Below, in pieces: positions 1 through 5,125 of a DNA stretch of 5,873 nucleotides (positions are counted from its first letter, which is position 1; every line of letters starts with the position of its first letter). The DNA lies in assembly GCA_902774165.1 (NCBI GenBank), contig CACYHJ010000239.1:1-5873 (forward strand). The letters run 5' to 3'. This DNA is from Oscillospiraceae bacterium (lineage in GTDB: Bacteria > Bacillota > Clostridia > Oscillospirales > Acutalibacteraceae). The notes under the pieces were generated by a model, which was not told the origin of the DNA, did no database searches, and worked only from the letters and a program-made list of their open reading frames with translations. A program made the translations under genes and the position numbers.

Positions 1-101
1 CTTACTACTTTCTCCATGTGTTCCCATTTGAAGTCCATCTCCTTTTTATTGATTATACCATTACGAACTTCAAATGTACATTTTTATTATACAGGTTCAG
101 T
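1..101. other. AT-rich non-coding leader
   Basis: This stretch is visibly AT-rich with T-runs, unlike the GC-rich remainder of the window. I see no supported gene in it. A frame open from position 18 runs into the lipase gene, but it has no ribosome binding site and its N-terminal part only translates the repeat array. Weak promoter-like boxes exist (TTGAAG at 28-33 and GATTAT at 51-56, 17 bases apart; TATACA at 88-93). They could drive the downstream hydrolase, but none is strong enough to assert. Confidence 0.5.
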
Positions 102-206
102 CGATTACCGATTACCGGTTGCCGAATGTCGATTGCCGATTGCCGGTTACCGATTGCCGGTTACCGATTACCGATTGCCGATTGCCGGTTGCCGAATGCC
201 GGAAGC
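102..206. repeat. Heptanucleotide tandem repeat, about 15 units
   Basis: Fifteen consecutive 7-base units can be laid end to end from 102 to 206, with consensus CGRTTRC (CGATTGC, CGATTAC, CGGTTGC, CGGTTAC) and CGAATGY / CGGAAGC variants. Most differences are A/G exchanges at positions 3 and 6 of the unit. A larger pattern is also visible: the four-unit block at 102-129 recurs at 172-199 in the same order (two CGATTRC, one CGGTTGC, one CGAATGY) with only three transitions, offset by exactly ten units. Because 7 is not a multiple of 3, each plus-strand frame reads nearly the same 7-residue peptide (like CRLPIAG), so all three are open without implying a protein. The array resembles the short heptameric tandem repeats described in cyanobacterial genomes, but I cannot tie it to a named family. 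Confidence 0.9.
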
Positions 207-231
207 TGGCAGCAGGCAGCCGGCTTCCGGC
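198..231. other. Strong hairpin between repeat array and hydrolase gene
   Basis: The arms 198-210 and 219-231 pair over 13 positions, with one T-G wobble in the plus-strand RNA and an 8-base loop (211-218). The left arm begins within the last repeat units. No T-run follows on either strand, so this does not look like an intrinsic terminator. If the hydrolase mRNA starts upstream of the repeats, the hairpin sits in its 5' leader, 34 bases before the Shine-Dalgarno sequence. It may affect mRNA stability, or it may simply be the edge of the repeat element. Confidence 0.65.
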
Positions 232-265
232 TGACCGTTTACAGCAAAATAATTAATTTACATAC

Positions 266-271
266 AGGAGG
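266..271 (+). promoter_or_regulatory. Ribosome binding site of the hydrolase gene
   Basis: A perfect AGGAGG lies 7 bases before the ATG at 279. This fixes the start there and rules out the in-frame extension back to position 18 through the repeat array. Confidence 0.9.
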
Positions 272-278
272 AAAAACG

Positions 279-1265
279 ATGGCGCTTTACATCAAAGAAC
301 TTCCCGTCCGCGAGGAAAACTACGCGGAGGAAATGGAAACCCGGGTGGAACCTTATCTTGCCGAGCTGCGGGAGGACGGCTTCTTCAAAAGCTTCGACGG
401 CAATGAGATCCATTACGAAAAGTATCTCATTCCCGACGCGGAGGGCACCGTGGTGATCTCCCACGGCTTCACCGAGAGCGCGGAGAAATTCCGCGAGATG
501 TCCTTCTGCTTCCTGACGATGAAATTCAACGTCTTCGCGATAGACCACCGCGGCCACGGCAGGTCCTGGCGCAAATACCCCGATCAGCCGCAGCTGGTGT
601 GCATCGACCGGTTCGAGACCTATGTGAAGGACCTTTACGCGTTGGTGAAAACCGTGGTGAAGCCCGCGGTCCCGCAGGACAAGCCGCTGTTCCTCTACGC
701 CCACTCCATGGGCGGCGCGATCGCGGCGCAGTTTTTGCAGACCTATCCCGGCGTGTTCGACAAGGCGGTGCTGTCCGCCCCGATGATCCAGGCGCAGATG
801 CCCATGTCGCCCGGCCTCGCCGCGGCGATCATGCAGGCGGCGACCGTGTTCGGGCAGGGCGACAAGCCCGTGTTCGCCCACGGCCCCTACGACCCGACCG
901 CGACCTATGAGAAAAGCCACGACACCAGCAAGGCGCGGTTTGATTATTATCACGAAAAGAGAAACAACGAACCTCTGCTGCAGACCAACATGGCGTCCAA
1001 CCGCTGGGTGCGGGAGAGCGCGCGGGTCGTCAGAAAGAACCTCGACCCCGCCCGCTGCCGGAACATCACCTGCCCGCTGCTGCTCTGCCAGCCGGCGGAG
1101 GATACCAGCGTCGTCAGCGAGAAAGAGAACGAATTCGTCTCGCTGCTGCCGGACGGCAGGCTGATCCAGTTCCCGAACAGCCGGCATGAGATCTTCATGT
1201 CCGTCGACAGCACGATGATCCTGTATCTGCAGGCCATCGAAAAATTCCTCAAGGGCGAAGAATAA
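279..1265 (+). CDS. Alpha/beta hydrolase, lysophospholipase / monoacylglycerol lipase type
   Basis: This encodes 328 residues, a usual length for the PldB-like serine hydrolases (COG2267) that release fatty acids from lysophospholipids or monoacylglycerols. The fold signatures appear in order: HGF (62-64) for the oxyanion hole; DHRGHGRS (89-96), the conserved loop after strand 4; the nucleophile elbow AHSMGG with Ser143 in GxSxG form; a helical cap region of about 170-245; Asp275 in QPAEDT; and His303 in SRHEI. Ser143, Asp275 and His303 form the expected triad. There is no signal peptide or membrane segment, so it is probably cytoplasmic, perhaps membrane-associated. The next gene, a lipid acyltransferase, starts 53 bases downstream with no terminator between, so the two are probably cotranscribed and may act in phospholipid turnover. 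Substrate is not readable from sequence; another carboxylesterase activity is possible. Confidence 0.9.
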   Translation: MALYIKELPVREENYAEEMETRVEPYLAELREDGFFKSFDGNEIHYEKYLIPDAEGTVVISHGFTESAEKFREMSFCFLTMKFNVFAIDHRGHGRSWRKYPDQPQLVCIDRFETYVKDLYALVKTVVKPAVPQDKPLFLYAHSMGGAIAAQFLQTYPGVFDKAVLSAPMIQAQMPMSPGLAAAIMQAATVFGQGDKPVFAHGPYDPTATYEKSHDTSKARFDYYHEKRNNEPLLQTNMASNRWVRESARVVRKNLDPARCRNITCPLLLCQPAEDTSVVSEKENEFVSLLPDGRLIQFPNSRHEIFMSVDSTMILYLQAIEKFLKGEE

Positions 1266-1305
1266 GACGCGAGAACCGCGCGGCGCGTGACTTGCGCGTC
1301 AGACA

Positions 1306-1311
1306 AGGAGG
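1306..1311 (+). promoter_or_regulatory. Ribosome binding site pointing to a CTG start
   Basis: AGGAGG is followed after 7 bases by CTG at 1319-1321, the same spacing as the hydrolase gene's AGGAGG-to-ATG. No ATG, GTG or TTG lies in frame within normal reach. The TTG at 1292 is upstream of this site and has no Shine-Dalgarno of its own. The first in-frame GTG (1358) and ATG (1394) also lack one. Confidence 0.75.
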
Positions 1312-1318
1312 GAGCGAC

Positions 1319-2200
1319 CTGTCCCTGAAAAAGAAAATTGCGGACGTCCCGCTGAAGGTGATCCATTATTACGTGCTCGCCGCAACGCTTCTGATGCGGC
1401 GGTACAAAGTGCGGGTCGAGGGGACCGTCCCGAAGCAGCCGTGTATTTTTGTTGCGAATCATTTCGGCTACGACGATCTGCCGACAGCGATCTCGGTGCT
1501 GAAAAAGCATTTTTACGTGCTTGCCAGCGACGTCGACCGGCGCACGCCCAGCGGCCTGATGATGCGCTTCAACGGCCTGGTCTGGGTGGACCGGACAGAT
1601 CCGGAGGATCGCCGCCGGGCGGCGGAGGCCCTGACGGAGCACGTCCGGCTCGGGCACCGGATCCTGCTTTATCCGGAGGGCCTCTGGAACGTCACGCCCC
1701 ACCTGCCCATGCTGCCGATGTTCTCCGGCGCGGTCAGAATCTCTCAGGAGACCGGCGTGCCGATCGTTCCCATGTACTGCCTGTTCCGGGACGGCGTCTG
1801 CAGCGTGAAGATCGGCGAGGCGTTCACTCCCGGGGAAAGCCTGCCGCAGGCGGCGGGGGATCTGCGCGACCGGATGGCGACGCTGTGGTATGATCTGCTG
1901 GAGCGGTTCCCGACGGAAAAGCGCGCCGAAATCCCCGCCGGCTTCTGGCGGGAAAACGTGCGCAAGCGCTGCAGTGTTTACGGCCTTGCAAAAAAAGACC
2001 CCGCGGCGTATCTTGCGCAGGAGGCGGAGTATATGTACCGCCCGAAGGGCGCGGTCGATCCCGAGGAAGCGTTCGGGCACCTGCGCCGGCTCACTCCGGG
2101 GCCGGACAACGCGTTTCTGTGGAACCGGAGGCTGTCCTATGACGGCGGCGCCGGCGCGTTCGGCGCGTCCGTGCTGCGGGACGAGGGACGGCCCGGATGA
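1319..2200 (+). CDS. PlsC-type lysophospholipid / glycerol-phosphate acyltransferase
   Basis: Read from CTG at 1319 this gives 293 residues. The PlsC/LPLAT motifs are present: NHFGYDD (47-53), the HX4D catalytic motif with His48 and Asp53; motif II around FNGLVWVDR (84-92); motif III YPEG (118-121), which binds the glycerol phosphate; and motif IV VPIVPMY (147-153). Family members transfer an acyl group from acyl-ACP, acyl-phosphate or acyl-CoA to lysophosphatidic acid or a related lipid at the membrane. The N-terminal segment (about 10-30) is moderately hydrophobic and could associate with the membrane. Residues about 205-293 form a charged extension beyond the core that I do not recognise. 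True PlsC enzymes are usually shorter, so the acceptor may be a different lipid. It sits 53 bases after a lipase-like gene. The start codon is the main uncertainty; TTG at 1292 would give 302 residues. Confidence 0.87.
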   Translation: MSLKKKIADVPLKVIHYYVLAATLLMRRYKVRVEGTVPKQPCIFVANHFGYDDLPTAISVLKKHFYVLASDVDRRTPSGLMMRFNGLVWVDRTDPEDRRRAAEALTEHVRLGHRILLYPEGLWNVTPHLPMLPMFSGAVRISQETGVPIVPMYCLFRDGVCSVKIGEAFTPGESLPQAAGDLRDRMATLWYDLLERFPTEKRAEIPAGFWRENVRKRCSVYGLAKKDPAAYLAQEAEYMYRPKGAVDPEEAFGHLRRLTPGPDNAFLWNRRLSYDGGAGAFGASVLRDEGRPG

Positions 2201-2244
2201 TAAAACCGTGAAGATCGGCGTTCTGCGTTAAGCCGGGATTCATT

Positions 2245-2255
2245 TATAATATAAT
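2245..2255 (+). promoter_or_regulatory. Candidate promoter (-10 region) for the SDR gene
   Basis: Two overlapping perfect TATAAT hexamers (2245-2250 and 2250-2255) lie in an AT-rich patch inside the 100-base gap before the SDR gene. The -35 side is weak: TTAAGC at 2228-2233 lies 16 bases upstream of the second hexamer. This suggests the SDR gene is transcribed at least partly independently of the hydrolase/acyltransferase pair. Confidence 0.45.
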
Positions 2256-2300
2256 ATGTATCACGATCACGCGAAATCAAGTCATGAAAGGAAGAACGCT

Positions 2301-3323
2301 ATGAAAGTATTTATGATCGGCGGCACGGGCCTTCTGGGCTGCGAGGCCGCGAGAATTCTCATTGACCGCGGCCATCAGGTCAAGAGCGTGGCGCTGCCGC
2401 CCCTGCCGGAGGGCGCGCCGATCCCCGAGGAGATGGAGATCGTATTCTCCGACATCAACAAGATCAGCGACGAGGAATTCAAAGAGATCGCCGCCGGCTG
2501 CGAGGTGTTCATTTTCGCGGCGGGCGTGGACGAGCGCGTCGAGTTCCCCGCACCGGTCTATGAGTATTACTATAAGTATAACATCGCGCCGCTGGAGCGG
2601 CTTCTGCCGATCTGCAAGGAGATGGGCATGAAGCGCGCCGTGGTGCTGGGCTCCTACTTCTCCGGGCTTGTCAAGGCCCGCCCGGATATGAAGCTCTGCG
2701 AGCGCAACCCCTATTTCCGCAGCCGCATCGACCAGGAGAACGTGTGCAGACGGTACGCCGACAGGGACTTTGACGTCTCGGTGCTGGAGCTGCCCTATAT
2801 CTTCGGCACCCAGCCCGGCAGACGCCCGGTGTGGGTGGTGCTGATCGAGCAGATCGCCATGATGGACAAGCTGCCCTGCACCCTTTACCCGAAGGGCGGC
2901 ACCACCATGCTCACCGCCCGCCAGGTGGGGCAGTGCATCGCCGGCGCGGCGGAGAAGCAGACCCACGGCTTCCGCGCGTGGCCCATCGGCATGTATAATA
3001 TGAAGTGGAAACAGTTTCTGAAGATCGTCTACGACGCCCGCGGCATGGGCGCGGACCGGAAGATCGTTTCGATCCCCCCGTGGATGATGAAGATGGGCAT
3101 GGGCGGCATCGTGAAGGATTACGCCGCCCGGGGCATCGACAGCGGCATGGACCCGCTGCAGCTGCCGTATATCATGGATCTTGATCTGTTCACCGACCCG
3201 CGCTACTGCCGGGAGCTGGGCGTGACCGAGGACGATATCACCGCCGCCATCTTCGATTCCATCCGCGTCAGCGAGGAAGCGTATCTGGGCAAGGTGAAGC
3301 TGCTGGATATGAAGGGCGAATAA
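2301..3323 (+). CDS. Extended SDR / NAD-dependent epimerase-dehydratase-like protein
   Basis: The product is 340 residues, typical for extended short-chain dehydrogenases/reductases. The Rossmann nucleotide-binding motif GGTGLLG (7-13) is at the extreme N-terminus, as expected. Asp51 follows the third strand, FAAG (72-75) matches the strand-4 region, and VVLGS (114-118) supplies the catalytic-Ser position. The next landmark, normally YxxxK, reads YFRSR: Tyr138 is kept and the Lys position is Arg142, followed by the usual LELPYIFG (162-169) strand. The cofactor-selecting end of strand 2 (30-34) has no clear Asp or Glu, so NAD versus NADP is undecided. ATG 2301 is chosen because AAGGAAG lies just upstream; ATG 2256, also in frame, overlaps the promoter. 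The C-terminal half, where substrate binds, matches nothing I can name. The substrate could be a sugar nucleotide, a lipid or a quinone-like molecule. The neighbouring lipid genes are only a hint. Confidence 0.82.
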   Translation: MKVFMIGGTGLLGCEAARILIDRGHQVKSVALPPLPEGAPIPEEMEIVFSDINKISDEEFKEIAAGCEVFIFAAGVDERVEFPAPVYEYYYKYNIAPLERLLPICKEMGMKRAVVLGSYFSGLVKARPDMKLCERNPYFRSRIDQENVCRRYADRDFDVSVLELPYIFGTQPGRRPVWVVLIEQIAMMDKLPCTLYPKGGTTMLTARQVGQCIAGAAEKQTHGFRAWPIGMYNMKWKQFLKIVYDARGMGADRKIVSIPPWMMKMGMGGIVKDYAARGIDSGMDPLQLPYIMDLDLFTDPRYCRELGVTEDDITAAIFDSIRVSEEAYLGKVKLLDMKGE

Positions 3324-3368
3324 CGGGCCGCCTGTTCTATTCCGCCCGCCGCGCGCATAGGATAAACC

Positions 3369-3377
3369 GAGGTGATC
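3369..3377 (+). promoter_or_regulatory. Ribosome binding site for a GTG start
   Basis: GAGGTGATC at 3369-3377 matches the extended 16S rRNA 3' complement (AGGAGGTGATC) over nine bases. It places the GTG at 3382 at a normal distance. It is the main support for starting the small membrane protein there and not at the ATG at 3460. Confidence 0.65.
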
Positions 3378-3381
3378 GTTT

Positions 3382-3828
3382 GTGAGTACTGTCGGTTTGC
3401 GAAAATCCGCGCGGAGGAACCGTTCGGATAAAGAGAAAAAAGCCGGGAACACTCTTGCGATGCAAAGGGTGTTCCCGGCGGTGCTTTTCGCGGGGCTCGC
3501 GGGGGCTGCGGCCTTCGTCGCCGCCGCTCTCGCCGCGGCCGCGGTCCTGTTCGCGTTTGCCGTGTCGTTTGAAAGGGTCTGGCTCGGCTACCTTGCCGCC
3601 GCCGCGGTTTCCTCGGCGGTCTCGGCGGGGATTTTCAGCTTCCGGACGCCCTTGCCGCGCGTCGTCTGCGCGGCGTTGTGGGCGGTTCTCAGCGCGGCGT
3701 TCCATGCGGCGCTGACGGGGCTCGCGTCCCCGGCGGGGACCCATCGGCTGCCGATTCTCTGCGCCGCCGCCGGCGCGGCGTTTCTCTGCGGGCTGCTGTT
3801 CGGCAGAAACAGACCGGCGAAGCGCTGA
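3382..3828 (+). CDS. Small Ala-rich multi-pass membrane protein, unknown function
   Basis: This encodes 148 residues from a GTG start. The first 30 residues are polar and strongly basic (RKSARRNRSDKEKK region), consistent with a cytoplasmic tail. Hydrophobic segments follow at about 31-63 (long enough for two helices with a tight turn), 66-86, 93-113 and 124-141, with a basic C-terminal end. That makes four or five membrane helices by eye. The layout loosely resembles small Firmicutes membrane proteins of the TIGR04086 kind, but I see no diagnostic motif and do not assign it. It lies 58 bases after the SDR stop, so it may be the last gene of that transcript. Its codons 21-33 contain a near-perfect inverted repeat that looks like a terminator for the opposite strand. 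That is odd inside a gene and lowers confidence in the N-terminal part. A shorter form from ATG 3460 has no ribosome binding site. Confidence 0.6.
   Translation: MSTVGLRKSARRNRSDKEKKAGNTLAMQRVFPAVLFAGLAGAAAFVAAALAAAAVLFAFAVSFERVWLGYLAAAAVSSAVSAGIFSFRTPLPRVVCAALWAVLSAAFHAALTGLASPAGTHRLPILCAAAGAAFLCGLLFGRNRPAKR
3436..3479 (-). terminator. Intrinsic terminator on the minus strand
   Basis: Read on the minus strand, an 18-base arm (3479-3462) pairs with a 17-base arm (3458-3442) around a 3-base loop, with one wobble and one bulge. An unbroken run of six T (3441-3436) follows directly. The outer eleven base pairs are perfect and GC-rich. This is the classic Rho-independent form and is oriented to end transcripts coming from the amidohydrolase gene, whose stop is about 370 bases away. 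On the plus strand no T-run follows, so it should not stop plus-strand transcription. Confidence 0.78.
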
Positions 3829-3845
3829 AACGGGTCTGCGGCTGA

Positions 3846-5045
3846 TCAGAACCGGAACGCGCGGGCCTCGGCAAGGGTTTTCTCGACGTCAAGGGTTTTG
3901 TATTCCCCGTTCCGGTAAAGGATCTTCCCGTCCGCCATGGTCAGGCACACGTCGCTGCCCTGGGCGGAATAGATCAGCATCCCGACGGGGTCGCGGAAGG
4001 GCGTCAGGTGCGGCCGGTCCAGGTCAATCGCCGTGATATCCGCCCGGAATCCCGGCGCCAGCGCGCCGCAATCCTCCCGTCCCTGCAGCCTCGCGCCGTT
4101 GACGGTCGCCATGTCCGCCGCGGCGGCCTGCGGAATCTGCGCGGGGGAGGCGGCGAAGCCGCTGTGGATCAGCCCGGCAAGGTGCATCTCCTCAAAAAGA
4201 TTCAGGTTGTTGTTGCTGGCGGCGCCGTCGGTGCCCAGGGCGACGTTGATCCCCATGCGCAGCATTTCCGGGATGCGGGCGAAGCCGCTGCCCAGCTTCA
4301 TGTTGCTGGTGGGGTTGTGGATCACGCTGACGCGGTGCTCCCGCAGGATCTCAAGGTCGCCGTCTGTCATCGCCACGCAGTGGGCCGCCGCGGCGGGGGA
4401 GCGGAACACCCCCGCGTCGCGGAACCACTGCGCCGGCGTTTTTTTATTTCTTTCTATGCATTCGTCGACTTCCTTCCGCGTCTCCGCCAGATGCAGGTGG
4501 ATCCTGCCCCCGTGGGAGGCGCAGACGTCCGCGTATTCCCGCACGGTTTCAAAATCGCAGGTATACTCCGCGTGGATGCCGAAATCGACGCGGATGCGCC
4601 CGTTCGCCGCGTTCGTCAGGTTCGCCTTGATCCCGCTCTCCTCCACGGCCCGGGCGGTCTGCTCCGGGAAAAAGTACATGTCGGAGAAGCTCACGGTGCC
4701 GCAGGCGAGCATCTCCGCAATCGCCAGCCGGCTGGCGGCAAGCACCGCTTCCTCGGTCAGCTTCGCCTCCCGGGGGAAAATTTCCTCCCGCAGCCAGCGG
4801 TCCAGCGGCAGGTCTCCGCCGACGCCCCGCAGCAGCACCATCGGCGCGTGGACGTGGCAGTTGTAAAGCCCCGGGATCAGAAGCTTGCCGCGCATGTCAA
4901 CCGTCTCGTCAAATTCTCCGTCGGGGCGGTTCTTGCCCACGTGGGTGATATACGCGCCCTCCGCGGCGAGACAGGCGTTGTTCAGTACCGAATATCCCGC
5001 CGCGTCCCGCTGCAGGATGTCCGCGTTTTTCAGTAAGATCTTCAT
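3846..5045 (-). CDS. mtaD: 5'-methylthioadenosine / S-adenosylhomocysteine deaminase family amidohydrolase
   Basis: This is a 399-residue metal-dependent amidohydrolase of the COG0402 branch. Such enzymes deaminate methylthioadenosine and S-adenosylhomocysteine to the inosine forms in methionine and purine salvage. Metal and catalytic residues are all in place: HVH (His64, His66) after GLYNC; His185 and Glu188 in HLHLAET; His222 in AAHC; Asp273 in LGTDGAASNNN. HNPTSNMKLGSG (243-254) is typical of MTA/SAH deaminases, as is the late QGREDCG (321-327). The start at 5045 has GGAGG six bases upstream. Odd: ANLT (141-144) joins directly to NAANGRI (145-151), where relatives carry a longer segment, so roughly 24 or more residues seem to be missing. 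Related deaminases acting on other purines or pterins cannot be excluded. It is transcribed from its own promoter, convergent with the membrane-protein gene (17 bases between stops). Confidence 0.88.
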   Translation of the reverse strand: MKILLKNADILQRDAAGYSVLNNACLAAEGAYITHVGKNRPDGEFDETVDMRGKLLIPGLYNCHVHAPMVLLRGVGGDLPLDRWLREEIFPREAKLTEEAVLAASRLAIAEMLACGTVSFSDMYFFPEQTARAVEESGIKANLTNAANGRIRVDFGIHAEYTCDFETVREYADVCASHGGRIHLHLAETRKEVDECIERNKKTPAQWFRDAGVFRSPAAAAHCVAMTDGDLEILREHRVSVIHNPTSNMKLGSGFARIPEMLRMGINVALGTDGAASNNNLNLFEEMHLAGLIHSGFAASPAQIPQAAAADMATVNGARLQGREDCGALAPGFRADITAIDLDRPHLTPFRDPVGMLIYSAQGSDVCLTMADGKILYRNGEYKTLDVEKTLAEARAFRF

Positions 5046-5067
5046 TTGCGGCCTCCGTGGTGTTTTT

Positions 5068-5085
5068 CGGGGCGGCTGCGCCCCG
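5068..5085 (-). other. Leader hairpin upstream of the deaminase start
   Basis: A 7-bp GC-only stem, CGGGGCG (5068-5074) with CGCCCCG (5079-5085), has a GCTG loop. On the minus strand it falls in the predicted short 5' leader of the deaminase mRNA, about 11 bases before the GGAGG site. It is followed by AAAAA, not T, on that strand, so it is not a terminator for the reverse transcriptase transcript. It may be a stability or translation element; no known riboswitch is apparent. Confidence 0.5.
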
Positions 5086-5095
5086 CTTCTTTATA

Positions 5096-5125
5096 AGTAT
5101 AGCATATCCGGACGCGCCGCGTCAA
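5096..5125 (-). promoter_or_regulatory. Sigma-A-type promoter of the deaminase gene
   Basis: On the minus strand the -35 box TTGACG (5125-5120) and the -10 box TATACT (5101-5096) are separated by 18 bases. A TG dinucleotide one base before the -10 makes it an extended -10 promoter. Transcription would start near 5088-5090, giving a leader of about 45 bases. The TGA stop codon of the upstream reverse transcriptase (5124-5122) lies inside the -35 box. Confidence 0.75.

Noticed and set aside
102..206. Heptamer array as a CRISPR array or as a diversity-generating template/variable repeat partner of the RT
   Set aside because: There are no spacers and units are only 7 bases. Variation is A/G transition at fixed positions, not adenine-to-any change, and the array is about 5 kb away on the other side of several genes.
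18..278. Upstream in-frame extension of the hydrolase from ATG 18, and two other short frames over the repeats
   Set aside because: They have no ribosome binding site. The translation is only the heptamer array, equally open in all three frames, and a perfect AGGAGG serves the ATG at 279.
258..1187. Long minus-strand open frame opposite the hydrolase
   Set aside because: It is rich in His, Arg, Val and Gly with no recognisable domain, as expected for the shadow of a GC-rich gene; the plus strand has a full catalytic triad.
1266..1300. Six-base inverted repeat GACGCG / CGCGTC between hydrolase and acyltransferase
   Set aside because: It is short, with a 23-base loop and no T-run; expected by chance in GC-rich DNA.
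950..2080. Minus-strand open frame across the hydrolase/acyltransferase junction
   Set aside because: It is antisense to two genes with clear family motifs and shows no motif of its own.
2277..3452. 391-codon minus-strand open frame opposite the SDR
   Set aside because: The composition is His/Ala/Arg-rich shadow-like; the Rossmann motif and SDR signature are on the plus strand.
3810..3838. CAGACC / GGTCTG inverted repeat at the convergent gene ends
   Set aside because: Six pairs with a long loop and no T-run make it much weaker than the terminator at 3436-3479.
4440..4456. A-rich run on the deaminase coding strand as a programmed frameshift site
   Set aside because: The heptamer is not in the required zero-frame register for AAAAAAC slippage and the frame continues normally on both sides.
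4008..5036. Long plus-strand frames opposite the deaminase
   Set aside because: They show low-complexity shadow composition, while the minus strand carries all amidohydrolase metal ligands.
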